Source of the DNA: Circinella umbellata
Taxonomy: Eukaryota; Mucoromycota; Mucoromycetes; Mucorales; Lichtheimiaceae
Direction: 5' to 3'
Length of the DNA stretch: 64,000 nt
Assembly (NCBI GenBank): GCA_025093555.1
Contig: JAIWNF010000084.1
Coordinates: 1-64,000, forward strand
In this document: positions 20,115-33,875 of the stretch, one piece after another
How positions within the stretch are numbered: position 1 is the stretch's first letter
Layout: each line of letters opens with the position of its first letter
Made by a program: the position numbers and the translations under genes
Notes under the pieces: model-generated
Database searches by the model: none
Seen by the model: only the letters and a program-made list of their open reading frames with translations
Told to the model about the DNA's origin: nothing

Positions 20115-21539
20115 AAATAATTATTATTCTATTAAATAAATAGCAAATGCCATATTTGAGAATCAATGTAAATAATATAATAACTATAATAAAAGGTCAA
20201 TCCTATCGAATGACAACAAAACCCTCTTACATTTTATTCTATAACATGGAAGTTGATAAGGAAGAAGAAAGTAGTCGTCTCAACGTTTACATATCGAAAT
20301 CGAAAAGTGGAGATCAATTTATGCAAAACAACACACATTCTGTTTAATGTTGTTGCTTGGTAATAAAATAGAAAATCACCTTGGAAATAATTTAGGATAA
20401 ATTATACATATGATTATATAAGCATAAAAAAATGAATATAATGGGAAAATTATATTTTTTTTGTGCTACATAATCAATCACTTTGGTAGGAATCATACCA
20501 TTTGAATTAAGAGTTTAGCTGAGTATTTTTTACAAGCATAATTATCCCTTAATTAAAAGGTCCGATAAAAATAGTATGAAACAATAATGCTCTATTTCAC
20601 TCCAGCCACCAAACTAAAAAAAATAGACAATACATGAAGTATATAAACTTGAATTTAAGGGGGGGGGGGCGATTAGAAGGTAAATTTTCATACTCAAATA
20701 AGAAAGTTTAAAATTGTGATTCGATGTATTCCTTTATTTACCTACTTTATTTTACAAGTATTCTTCTATTATCATATAAAAATGAAAGTAAATCGTTCCT
20801 TTAGTTAAAAGATATATATTTTAAATATTTAATTTATTTAATAAAGTATTTATGCAAAGTGTATCACGTACAAGAAATAAGAGGGGAAAGAAACTATATA
20901 TAGCTTTTACCACTTGATAATAATTGTGTATCCATGCGTGGCTGCTTCGAAAAGGACACTAGTATTTATTTTTTATGGTTGCACACAATTATATATGTGA
21001 GGAGCTTTTTTTTAAAAGAAGAAAAAAAAACATGTAGAGAATAATAATAATAATATTAATATAATAAAATGATGATCTATTTACTGTTACGTACTTAAAA
21101 GTCTTATCTTTATTGTTTGTTAGTTGAAATAACTGGTTATTAAAAACAAGATCATCAATTATCATTTTTAACAAGATGATATGCGCATTGATGCACGATT
21201 ACCATTTTTGTCCTACACATGGTATCTACTACTTTAATCCAGAACTCTATATTATTACTATTCGCTCAAATAATTATAATTTGGTTTTGAATATATTTCA
21301 TACTATATAAAATGATTCGATAGGTTTCAAATATCCTTGTTAGTCGATCATAATCCCCACTTTTTTTTTAAAAAAAAAAATAGTACAATAAAATAGAAAA
21401 ATCAAATCAAGTCACAAGCCATCACTTTTTTTTTTTTTACTATGTTGAGGGGGAGTTTATTTGAAAGGGAAAAGATGAATGCATGCGCGGAGAAGCACCC
21501 TAAGTCTATGATCTGCTTATTTTTTTTTCAGTCATTTAG

Positions 21540-21575
<36 letters not shown>

Positions 21576-21864
21576 ACTTACTTATACACACCACATACAC
21601 ACACACTTAACCATACTTTCTACTTTTCTTCAGAAAAAAAAAAGCAACTTCTTTGTTCCTTTTCCCTTTTTAAAACTTACCTTTCATTTTTTTTTCCAAC
21701 TTTTTTTTCTTCTTCTTTCTTCTCCCCTGCATTTTTTTTTTCTTCTTCTTCTTCATTTATATTTTACTTTACTAAAATAATATAAATATATATATACACA
21801 TAAATATATCTAGTCTATATATTTTAGTTTATAAGAAAGGAAACCAAAAATATTAATAATAATA
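20115..21864. other. Intergenic region and 5' leader of the Rua1-like gene
   Basis: No gene seen. An 11-base G run at 20659-20669 stands out in AT-rich DNA. From about 21360 the plus strand becomes strongly pyrimidine-rich, with a CT repeat at 21545-21570 and T/C tracts up to 21740, then AT-rich sequence up to the ATG at 21865. This looks like the promoter and leader of the following gene. Confidence 0.6.
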
Positions 21865-24213
21865 ATGGACATACATAATTATATTACACCCAATTCAAAA
21901 GAAGCTCAATCTTTGCATTATGCAAATACTAGTAGTGATGACCAACAATATCGTTCTACTTCGAGCAATAATAATAATTTTGAATCTATAACGAGACGTA
22001 CTGCAACAACCACAACCACAACGACAACGACATCAACACCAGTACCAGTACCACCATCCACTATTACTACTTCTACACTTTCAAGTATTCCAGAAAATGA
22101 ACCTGCTCATGTAATTTCTACCACTGTTCCGTCCATTACAACACAGGATATGAATAGCTATAATAAAAATAATAGTAGTACATCACAAGAATCTAATGGG
22201 AATATAACAGGAAGTAATAATGAAACACTTGACCCAACATTACTACTTAGTCGATTCGATAAACGTAAAAGTAGTCCTGCTGTATTAGGGTTATTACCTG
22301 GAATTGATCAAGATCAACTTGCTATGCATTTATCTCAACAACGTAATTCTATTGAAGCTGCCATGTTACTTGCCAATTTAAATAAGATTACGACAACAAC
22401 AACACCTCCTCAAGTTTCATGTAAAACAGAACAAAAAGGTAAATATAAATTTATTATGAAACAAACCAAGTGGTTATTTTATTTTGTTTGGGGAGTATAA
22501 AGAAGATATTTAATGCAGATCGAGATCAATATATAATATAATAATATATGAATCTGTATCTGTATCTGTATGTGTATTTATATATGTTATATATATTATT
22601 TATTATGGGTTGTGGGGTTTATTATTTGAAATCTTTTTATGCGCATAAAAAAATTTTTTTTTCTATTTTTCTTTTTGTGTTGCAATAAAAAAAAATCAAG
22701 GCTTTTTAATTAACCGCTGCTTTATTTTTTTATTTTATTTTATTTTATTTATTAGGTACACAATGGCAAGATGATATGTCCCTTAATACACAACAAAAAC
22801 CAAGTTGGGATGATGATCTCGGTACATCAATAGAAACAGAAACAATGCGTCGTCATTCTTATGATGTTAATATGAGTTGGAATACTATGCCAGAATCATT
22901 CTTGGGTCGTTCCGATTTAATTCCAAATCTTGCAAGTTCTGCTTCTTCTACTGAAAATGATGAAATTGTTGATACAAATGGTAATAATGGTATTACATCC
23001 AATTCTGGTAAATTATCATGGACTCAAGATGGTATGGTTCATAATAATACCTCATCTTCAACAACAGGTGAATATGCTCAAATGTTTGAATTTATGCAAC
23101 ATCCTACATCACCAAGGCCTTCTTCACCTCCAACTTCATTACCACCTCAATCAATATCATCATCATTTTCAAAACATTCTCCATTTTATTATCAACAATT
23201 ACCACCACCTTATCCACCTCCACCATCATCTTATCCTCCATACCAACAACAACAATTGCATGATCAACAACATCATTCACATTTACAACAACCAAAACAT
23301 GAGCCGGTTTCTCATTCTCAACAACAACATCCTTTATCACATCCACATCCACAACCCATGGATCCATATTATCGACCTACATATGATCAACGATCAATGC
23401 ATCCTTCTACAAGTCATCCACTTCCTCCACCCATGCATCCATATTATTATCATTCTCAACAACAACATCCAATGATGACCCATCCTCATCAACAACAACA
23501 GATACCCGTACCACCATCTGTAGGTGTTACAGCACCTATTGCAGCTGCACCAGGACCTTCTTCAAGTGCACCAAGAGCAACAAAACGAAAAAAAGCTAAA
23601 GTAGATGAAGATGAAGGAGATGTAGTTGAACCAGGAGATCCTGATTTTCCTGATATGTCTGAAAGAGATGTTGAAGCAGCTCGTAATGATCCAGAAGCGC
23701 GTCCAAGACGTCAAAAAATGAGATTTGATGATGATCAATATACACCAAGATGGGTACGATACAATGGTCAAGCAAAAGAAGGTTTATGTGATACTTGTTC
23801 TCCAGGAAAATGGCTTCAATTAAAAAATAGTGCTTTTTGGTAAAGTATCGATTATTAGATTAAACCACTTTTTTTTTTCTTTTATTAACTTGCAAAAAAA
23901 AAATAAAAAAAATCAATAGGTATCACAAACAATTTTTCCATGGTATTTCTTCAGTATCAGGTAGACCTTTTATTCAACCTGTAGAAACAAGATGGGTAGA
24001 TCAAGATTTAGTAGAAGGTTTATGTCATCAGTGTGGTCAATGGGTTGCTGTGAGCAATGTGAAAAGAAAAAATAGTGTTCTTTGGTATCGACATGCACAT
24101 AAGGTAACTATAAGATATAATTATTATAGCAGAGAAGCAAATATTAATATAAATTACTATTTTAGTGTCATGTTTATCATAAACCAAAAAGTGGAACACC
24201 CAAGAAACGTTGA
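21865..24213 (+). CDS. Rua1-type (DUF4451) transcription regulator
   Basis: Four exons: 21865-22438, 22756-23839, 23920-24103 and 24166-24213; phases agree, 629 aa. The first ~430 residues are low-complexity (Thr, Gln, Pro, His, Ser). The conserved part starts after a basic stretch (RATKRKKAK): DFPDMSERDVEAARNDPEAR, then YTPRWVRYNGQAKEGLCDTC..WLQLKNSAFWYHKQFFHGISS and a second unit EGLCHQC..WV...LWYRHAHKCHVYHK. These two CxxC...H units match the Rua1 C-terminal domain, a fungal DNA-binding region first described in the Ustilago ustilagic-acid regulator. Target genes here are unknown. The first intron (317 nt) is long for this genome and holds TCTGTA repeats. A nuclear role is inferred. Confidence 0.88.
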
Positions 24214-27200
24214 TAATACCTTTTTTTTTATCAAATACATAATATGATTTGTCTTTATAATATTAAAAAAAACCATAGTTGATAGTACATAAATAATAGT
24301 AGTAATAGTACTTTTTATTATTATTTATTATTGTGTAAATTAGAATCATTTTTCCTTATCTTTTTCATTCTTATTCTTTGTATATACTATACTTCTTATC
24401 ATCATATTTGTTTGTAAGCTGTAAAAAAAAAGAAAAAAAGAAAATAGCTTTACACGAAAAAAAAAAAGACATTAATATACTTGTTCTCTCTTTCTCTCTT
24501 TATAATATTATATATTTATAAATACAAATAAAACAAAATACGCAGGTCAACATGAGTTATTATTATACAGGTGTAAATCTATCTCATGGATATTATAATG
24601 TACATTAATAGGACTAAAATCTCTTCAAAAATGAGCTTCATAAAGTTTGACGAGTACATAATATATCTCATCAGCTTAATTATTCTTCCAGCATGGGATG
24701 CTTCGACCATTTACAAGATAGGATGACGTTTTTATCTTTCCATTATTTCTCATCAACTACTATCTAAGGCTGCTGTATAGCGGTTTAGGAAAAAGGATTT
24801 TACGACAGCTATTTATGTAATTAGCCTTTCCATCATGATGAGAAGTAACCTTGGTTTGTTCAGTGTCGAGTTATTATTATTTGATAATGGCGTGAACTAC
24901 TAAATTGACAAATAGTAAGTGGACTACCATTCTTTCCAAAGCTCCGTGCAATACCTCATGTTTTGTTTTAAGCAATTATAGTGTAATATTTCATAAAAAT
25001 AGTGCCACTATTTCTACTTTCCGGTTCATTAATTCCATCTAGTAATCAACACAGGAAGAAAAGTATTAGCTGACTAAAATACGTTAACTATGATAGAGAT
25101 TTTATTATGGTACTTTGTTGTAAAAGGAGTTGCATTGAGTAGATAAAAGTCTATTTTTTTTTCTATAAGCGAATCAAGATAGAAATATGTAACCATGACT
25201 ATAGTGCACATGTGTTTTAGATCTTTGCAGTGAAAATCTCTATTTATATAAAATATTAACATATAAGAACATCCTGTATAACATAGTAAGTCTGATTGAA
25301 CTATGCTATTTGAAGAATTGAGATATAATATATGTTCAAAACACAACTTTCATCAAATATCACATATATCTTTAATATATGATCTAATATTATACGATCA
25401 CTACTCACTATTATTATACTATTATATGTAAGGGTGATCTTAAAATCAGTTACGCCAGACGAGTTTGAAAAAAATTGAAAAGAGAAGACTGTGGGACCAT
25501 ATATCTATTTGTAGCAAGCATGTAAACACCCACATTGATACCCATTTTAACTCTGTTTCCATGGTGATTGATCGCTGCTATGTTTTTAAAAGTTGTTGTC
25601 ACAATGAACTATTAATAAGAACATCGATAGCGATTGATATTTATTAGTCACAAACCTTATTACTTGTTTATATTGCTTTACTTAATAAAACTATTCCAAA
25701 TATTTTTTTTTTCACAAAAATTCTTATGTAGTTTACGGCCTTATATTTTTACTTTCGAAGAATGATATGTTTTGTCTTCATATTATATAAAATTTTTCCC
25801 GTAGGTTAACCTTCTGAGAATATAAAATCAATATTATTAAGTAGAAATGCAGGATTTCCAAAGTTAGTAGCATAGAAAAAAAATCAACATGACATAATAA
25901 GAAACCAAGACTTAAAAAGCTAACTATATATAGTAGTATTCCTTTGAGACAACGGACTACGAATAAAAATAAAATAAAAATACACCATTTTAACTGATGA
26001 CTATAATTGTAAACGCCTATTGAAAGGAAGGACAAAAATAGAGGAAGGCCAATTATTTGCATGCAGCTGATTGAAGATTGGACACATTACATTTGTTATG
26101 CATAAAAATGTCAAGCTGGAACAACAGGCTTGATCTTTTAGCCTGTCGCAGAAATTTTTTAATGACTGTTGTGTTTTTCTTTTTTTTTTTTTTTTGATTC
26201 GTAGATCAACAGTGCATATTTGTCCGGGCAAATAATTCTTTTTAGATACATTATTCACGTACTGCGGAGTACTCCCCGATTTTTATGTGTCTTTTAGTGT
26301 ATACGAAAATTGGCCTTCGTATATTGGCTGCGTAGAGTCAGTCTGCAAAAACAAGTTTGAGATAGACATTTAACGCAGACTTTTTTGTGATGAAGACAGA
26401 GCTTTCATTCACTAAATCTTAATAGTAAAAAGCTCTCTTTTTCTCTATTATAGACATTCTTAAGTAAACTAAATTTCAAGTCAAGAAGCAATGGCATAAG
26501 CAATAAAAAAACCTAAATGTTGATATTTACTTTAGTGTTAACGAAGCTATAGTAGATGATTTGGAAAATCATATTACTATTAGTACATACGTTTATTAAC
26601 TAAAAGAAGTGAATGCTAAAATGTGAAGTCAATTATACTAATTATGACAGATTTCTTTTCTTTAAAAAATTATAAATCTACTTATAATAGCTTATATTTG
26701 TTATATTTTTAATTCTATCACTCTGTTTTCCCTGGAACATAAGGTTGAGGATTACTAGATTTCTATACTCTAAATGAAAGAAACAGTCGCTAATTGTGAT
26801 TTTTTACTAACTATGATTGCTTTTTGACTTTTCAGTTAAAATAAAGCTTTGCTGGGTTTTGTTTTACTACCTCCAATGAATCCGATCCTTCGATTTGATT
26901 AGCTGGTTTTGAAAGTGTCCATTGATCACTTGTTGCTGACAATTCGCAAAGATTTGAACATGTGAATAGCACAGTTATCTCTGGTAAAATGATGAAATGT
27001 TTTTTTTTGTATAGAGTACAAGTATGTATGTATGTATCGACCCGCCATTCCCCCGATCCATAAATAGAGCAGGCAACAAAATCCCGATAATGAACTAAAT
27101 CAAGAACACTTATATCGAATCAGGTGAGCTATTTTTTACATGTTTACTGACCAGTAACACGAATATGAACACCAACCGTTGTAAAGTAAATTCATATACG

Positions 27201-30074
27201 TATAAGCTTCGTACATGTCGTTTTTTTTAATTAAAAAAACCCCAAGACACTGCAGCATGAGTGGACGGCTGAGAATGTAAAACAGTATACATACAGTGAA
27301 ATCCTTTACTTATATTTGCGAAGATGAATTCTATAGGGTCAATGGCATGTTTTTTCCCCTTTCTAAATGCAATGAAAAAAAAAACATAACTTACGCATTT
27401 ATTGTATGATATTATATCGGTGCTCTGATAAAATAAAAACGATTTAAACATGTTTTAAACCTCTTCCTCTATACTATTCTGATATCTCTCCCGGAATAGA
27501 TTAACCGCGTAACATATTATTTGTGCACGTATTACCATTTTTAAAAAAAGTCCGTACTACGTTATACGAATCATACCTTCTTTATTTATATATTCTTATT
27601 ATATATTTAACTACCACCACACTTCAAAAAAGAAAAAATCCTTTAATCGTACGACAATATGAGTATCTTGATAAAAAGATTATAGTAAGTTCTTATGTGT
27701 ATTTTTATAATTGCAATATGTTGTTTTTATTATCCCATCAGAAAAGATTTTTTATTACTATGATTGTGATATATGTTTGTTTTATTAAAGAAAAGTTTAT
27801 TTATTTATTGTTTGTTGCATTATGTAATTAATGCCATTGCTGGCTTATACATGAAGTATGTGCGCAACCTTTTTTTTTTCATGCTGTAATAAATTAATGA
27901 AATGTGCACACAGACATTAATTGCGCGTTCTGGGGGAAAAAATTAAGTTTATTTATTTATTAGGATGAAACCTTAAGTTTTTTCTCTTTTTTTTTCCCAA
28001 CTTTGTAGGCTCTCTTTCAAAAAAAAAAACTTCTTGATGGTCTAGCCAGGCTTAAAGGATCCATCTCTTTATTATATTTCATGATTTATTATAACGAGTT
28101 TACATCTAAAAAAGTAGCGATCAGCATAATTGTAATTTTCTTTTTGTTACCATTGGTGCCCGCTCCATAATACACAAAAGTTCTTTGAAAAATATTCTTA
28201 GCTTTTAAGTGTAGTATGGAAAGCTGAGGAGGGGCCCAGTACAACTTTTTTTTTAATCTCATCATTGGTAAAAATGCACTTATCAAATCATTGTAAAGTT
28301 ATATGAAACTGTCATTAAATAAAACGTGGGAATATTTGCTAAGCAAAAGAAAAAAAACCGCTTTTTATTGTAACAGACGAATCTTTAGTAAAATTGAAAA
28401 TTATCACCGGAACTGAAGGCCCGTATTGCCGTAACATCAATATGTTTTGACGCCCAGTATTGATTGTTTATTAATAATTATTACTATTATAAACTTAAAT
28501 TTTACCATCCATCCCAATTTTTTTGCAACGTTGGACAAACATAAACAATATTGGAAAAAAAGCATACATGTGCTTGTATGTGTTATGGATTTATTTGATT
28601 CCAGAAGTTTTTTATCGGGTCTTTTTATTTTGTTTTGTTTATATAATAATGTGCACTTCTGGAAAGGACTTTTTTTTTTGTAGTATAGTAGTACTTGGAT
28701 CTTCATTTGGTCTTTTTTTTATTTTTGTCTGCTGATGACGCTAAACTATTAAAATCCATCAGGCTTTTTATTCAGAAATGAAAAAAAAAAGTTTGATATA
28801 TGATACCATGATATTACTCAAAGCGTTGTTTATGAAGTGAAAAAGTGCCCGGCCCTTTGTTTCACTGCATATTTTGCGCCCAGGCAAAAAAAAAACCACT
28901 TATTCTCCTACTTTGTAAATACACAGCCTTTTGCAAATAACTTTAAACTATTGTAGGAAACACTAATATATGTAATTTAATAGTAATTTAGTTTATTATA
29001 TTTTATTTATGTAATGATCTTGCAATCAGGAACATGTGTTAAATAATATTAATCAACAGTAATATGAATGATAAACAAATAATGATGACGCTAAATTAAC
29101 TTAACGGACGAAATGGAAAAACAAGGGAAAATTAATGAGTCTTTTTCTTTTCGTAATCAAAGATATAAAAAGTTGTAGGACGCAAGGGGATAACGTGATT
29201 AGGGGCTTAGCATTGACATTGCTGTGGTTTTTTTTTATATATTTCTCGTTGGTGTTATTGTAGAACGTAACACTACAATTCATATATTTTATTCAAATTC
29301 ATTTATAAAAACAAAAAAGAAATTCCCTATATTTTATTAGTTGTTATATCCATAATTGGGAACGGTTTCTATTAACAGATACTATTTGATTTAATCTATG
29401 TACATTTAATAATTATATCATACATATTATATATATATAAATCAGAAGGGATTAAAAAAGGGACTAGTAACGTGCTATTACACCTAAATATACTTATTTT
29501 TTTTTTCTTATGTTTCTCGATATACATTTGATAAAGATTAACCCGTGAAAAAAAACATCCATACTTTCTTCTATTTTAGCAATTTTCCCAGTGACCATTC
29601 TTTTGCAGAGCTATAAAAAAAATTCTTGGTGCAACCGATTATGTGTTTAAAGAGATAAATGCATGTGTATTCTTTATGTGGAGAAATTCGGAAACAAGAA
29701 AAACCGGAAAAAAAAGGAATGCGAGAAAAGTGAAAGGTTTGGGGGGTGAGTTAGAAGGGAAAAGAACGATGAACACACAGGTTATATTAATAATCTTTAT
29801 TTAAAAGTGCCAAAAATAAAAGATCCAACATATGTTTTTTTTGAAAAAAAGTTGTAAAGATGCTTTTTACTTTATTTATTTATTGTTTGTTGTACAGTTT
29901 TTTTGTTTTAATAAAAGAAAAATAAGAGTTTTGGATATGAAAAGTCCAGCTCTTCTATAATAGTGTAAATTTTTTATATGTGGGTTGTGTGATGTATACA
30001 AAATGTCAAAAGAAAGAAAAATCTTTTTGAAGAATGAAGGAAGGTAATGGTAATAATGTTATTAACAGTAATGG
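24214..30074. other. Gene-free AT-rich intergenic region
   Basis: Nearly 6 kb without a frame that looks like protein. Open frames are all short (under about 105 codons), AT-driven and without recognisable motifs. I see no tRNA-like B boxes, LTR ends or long inverted repeats. Short A and T runs are frequent. The right end probably includes the 3' region of the homeobox gene. Confidence 0.5.
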
Positions 30075-30629
30075 TTACAAATTACTTGGACGGCGTTGTT
30101 CACGCATTCGTATGGCTTGTCGACGGTTCTGGAACCAAATTTGAACGGTCCTTGGACTCATGCCAAGTTCTTTACCAAGTTGCATTCGCAGTTGTGTAGA
30201 TGGGAATAAAGTTTGTTCGAATACTTGGTTTAATACTTGAACTTGTTTTGCTGTAGCTCGTTTTCTTTTAATTTTTTTCTTATTACTTTCAAAGGATGAT
30301 AATGAGGATGTTGACGATTTGGGAGATGTAGGTGGTGATAATAAATTACAAATATCTAAAACTGCAGGTCTTTGGTGTTGTGATGTTTGTTGCTGTTGAT
30401 GATTTTTTACTATTGATGTAAATGCTGATAAAGATGATGTGGATGAAGATGCTACTGACGATAATGATTCGCTTGCTGATGATAAAGATGATGTAGATGA
30501 TGAATCATGATGATGATGATAATAAGGATAATGTTGATGATGTGAAGGTGTGTTTGAAGTAGTAGTGGTATTACTTTTAGAAAAGAGAGTTGGAGTTTCT
30601 CGATTAAGCAAGTTGGTAACGGAAAGCAT
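30075..30629 (-). CDS. Homeodomain transcription factor, single exon
   Basis: 184 codons without introns. The N-terminal two thirds are Ser/Thr/His/Gln-rich. The homeodomain occupies about residues 117-177: KKKIKRKRATAKQVQVLNQVFEQ, then TQLRMQLGKELGMSPRTVQIWFQNRRQAIR. The recognition-helix signature WFQNRR is complete, and Val-Gln at the start of the helix is typical. The protein ends 8 residues after the domain, so this is a compact factor without an obvious activation region beyond the Ser/Gln stretches. The leader on the minus strand is pyrimidine-rich (purine-rich at 30655-30740 on plus), as with other genes here. Target and role cannot be told from sequence. Confidence 0.93.
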   Translation of the reverse strand: MLSVTNLLNRETPTLFSKSNTTTTSNTPSHHQHYPYYHHHHDSSSTSSLSSASESLSSVASSSTSSLSAFTSIVKNHQQQQTSQHQRPAVLDICNLLSPPTSPKSSTSSLSSFESNKKKIKRKRATAKQVQVLNQVFEQTLFPSTQLRMQLGKELGMSPRTVQIWFQNRRQAIRMREQRRPSNL

Positions 30630-33600
30630 AATTATAAAAACAAGTTAAAGGAAACAAATAACGAAGAAAATAGAGAGAAAAAAGAAGAAGAGGGAAAAGA
30701 AAGTGAAGAAAAAGAAGATGGGATAAAGAAGAGCAACCCTATTTGTACTCGATAGTGACCAGCTTATTATTATAAATATATAAAGGGATGATAATGATTA
30801 TTATTAAACATCAAATCGCGCGTGAAACATTCTTTTTTCTCTGAATATGCCCGGTAGTTGGACCTGAATGGAAATGGAATATTTATTTTTAATACCTAAA
30901 ACGAGATTAAGGGTGTACCACAATAAGCAACTCTTTTTTTTTTTTTGCAAGATATCTGTGCGTCATATGCTTTTGATAAAAAAAAAGAGCGGGTTATATA
31001 ATAGGGAGTAAGGAGAAAGGCGGGTTACATAATATTTTTAGTTCGTGACAACCAAAATATTTATATTATTTGGTTGACATAGCAGCAATAAGTTAACCCA
31101 GTATAATATTTGTTGCTATGATGATATTTCTATTAATTATATTACTATCCTACTATCAAACTACATATTTTTTGTTCTTCCTTTTTTTTTTCCTTTCCTC
31201 CGCACAAAACAAAGCAAAATCAAAATCACGATTAGCTAAAACTCAAAAAAGCATAAATTTTCGAGCAGTATATGGAAAGAAGAACATTAAACAGAGAGCA
31301 AATTTACTAAATGTGAAAGACAGCCACATAAAAGATAATGGGGCGCGGTAAAAGTGTTTTGCGCTCCGCGTGTGCATATTGAAAATCTATATATATAATT
31401 GACTTCTTTTTATGGTTTTTTTTTGCGCCGCTTTATAAGTTATCAATCATTTTTTTTCTCAGTTTTCACTCTCCCTCTCTCTCTCTCTCTCTCTCGTTTT
31501 TTTTTAATCTACTTTCTTTCCCAAAACACAGATCACTTAATACTTTTTTGTGTAATAATAATAAAGATAATAATAACATTGGTGGGGAATATGATGCGAC
31601 TCAGTTTTTTTTAACACTTTATATCTACAACATAGTAAGCATGGCAATATATATATATAATGTATCACTCAACTTTAAATGAAAAAGCTAGACCCCATAA
31701 TCATCGGTCGGTTTTTTAAGTTGTACAAGAGAAAAAAACGTGGCAATGCTTCTCATAGTTAATACTCTATCTTTAGCCCTTGGTTTACTATATTCTGTCT
31801 ATAATTTTTTTTTTTTGGTGTTCAAATTATCACAACCAATTTGTTCTCGTGAAATGACAAGTAAATTTAATAGCAAGTATTTTATGTGTCCAGACTTCTT
31901 GAAAGTTTGACAAATCAATTTTATATATTTTAATGGATAGTACAAAACTTTATTTAATGGCTTAATACAAATATTCCTAATAAATGCGTGTTAATACTTA
32001 AGTACGCGCCGTAACAGGTTTAATACTCATTTCCTAGGATTATATGGATGATCATTATACTTCCGATTTGTTGATCAATCAAATTATATATTAAAAAAAG
32101 GGGCAACTTCTTTTAGTTTCATATTATTACTACTATTAGAACTATCTCATTGAATGATAAATAGTAATTGGTGTAGTCCATCGATAGAAATCAACAACAA
32201 ATTGATTATTAAAGACTGGGATTGGCTATGCATACATTCTATCATTGTACATCATCTCCTATTTAATATTATTTGATGCAAGTCGAATTTTCAAATGTCA
32301 ACAACATTAACTATAAATCGAGCATTTTTCTTTCCTTAATTCTTCTTGAAAAAAGATCGTTTGTATAAGATTGAGATAAGAATAGAAATCTTATCAAATG
32401 ATCATATGCAAGGTAATGCATTCAAACATTTTAGCTATATTTAATGGGTCAGCTTATAGAATTCTTCCTCGAAGATTATTACTGCTCCAATCAAACCTCT
32501 AATTGCATACTTGCTGAATTCGAACCCATCGAAGAAAAGAAAAAGAGGAAAAAAAAATAAGAACAAATGAGGAGTTTCCTGACGAACTTTTATACATTTT
32601 CTCTTTTGCTATATAATTTAAATTTGTATCGTAACAGCTAAAGTTAATAAATTAGAGTGCATTTAAAATATGCCAAGTATTTGAGGGGGGAAGGACGCTA
32701 GAAAACAAACTAAACCAAGTTCTGGATTATGAAGGTTTGGCAAAAAGTCCATTCCCCCCTATTCATGAAATGAAATAGAAAAAAAAGTAATGCCAATAAT
32801 TATAATTGTCAAAAAACCTGTTGTTGTCATCTGGAATTATTGTCTGCTCCGGCTATCTATGTAAACTAAATTCTTCTGACCGATAGTGTTGTTTAGAAAA
32901 TAAGCCATCGATTGGCCAGTAATATTAAATACAGTTATTTCTAAAGTAGTATCGATACCTAGTAAAATAAGGGTCTCAAATTAAATAACTTCATGATTTG
33001 ATTTATTGGTAACTGTTCCAGTCAAAGCGTGTCGTTTTTTTTATCTTTCGTATTGTGATTCATGAATTTACTATTGGAGTAAACACCCTTTTTAGGGTAT
33101 ATTGTGTCATGGCGTTCGAAAACTGATAATGAATGTTCTGTGAGGCTGCTGACCAACGAATATGACGTGTCATATGGTTTATTTATTGCGGTGACTGAGA
33201 ACTAGACTTTTCGAAGCATTATAGGAAATATATTTACAACAGTATTGTCCTCATAATACACGTACGTATGGAACTAAGTTGTTCGTTCGTAAGAACATTT
33301 ATTACTATTTATACAATAATGAAAAGTCTGTCGGTCTTAAAATTACGGCGAATGCCTGCTTCAAGTAAAGTTTAGAAAAATCTTTAGTTAATACTGTCCC
33401 TGAACAATCGATATGGCTTGTGTCATCAACAATATCCCAACAAAAAAATATCATGCTACTAGACTTCGAATCAAGAAAAGGGCTTAGGGCAATGACTTAC
33501 CATTTTACGTTTTGCATTGAAGGTACAGACTTGTTATAGATATATGAATACTTAAGTAGTACTTTTAGCTTTATATGGTAATGTGTCATTTTATATAATG

Positions 33601-33875
33601 AATTGGGAATTATTCATCTGATAAAAATCTTAATTTCCACATATTAGTGATGCATATTAAAAGTAAATATAAGAATACAGGTGAAGATTAATTACGAACA
33701 GAGATAAAGAGAGAGTATCAAAATATTGCTTCAAGTAAAAACGAATTGAAAAAAATTGATTATCTTTTATGAAAGTATATGGTTTTAAACGAAAAAAAAA
33801 AGAAAGAAGTGGAGACAGATTTTTTTTTTCGTTTTTGACAATAATTGCCTCTTTTAGCCCCTTGCCTCTAAAAAA
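30630..33875. other. Intergenic region with an orphan CT-repeat leader
   Basis: No coding frame that I can support. At 31471-31495 lies a plus-strand CT repeat followed by T/C-rich DNA and an ATG at 31591 that meets a stop after six codons. It resembles the leaders of genes at 21865 and 56378 but no gene follows. The rest is AT-rich. The last ~100 bp before 33876 is T-rich and probably the DPP III promoter. Confidence 0.5.

Noticed and set aside
21442..21780. 112-codon frame upstream of the Rua1-like gene
   Set aside because: It is made of CT and T repeats (Ser/Leu/Phe runs); it is leader sequence, not protein.
23104..23367. Antisense frame rich in Val/Asp inside the Rua1-like gene
   Set aside because: It is the shadow of the His/Pro/Gln-rich repeats on the coding strand.
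24214..30074. Numerous 60-100 codon frames in the 6-kb spacer
   Set aside because: They are AT-driven, unmotifed, often overlap on both strands and lack splice-consistent neighbours.
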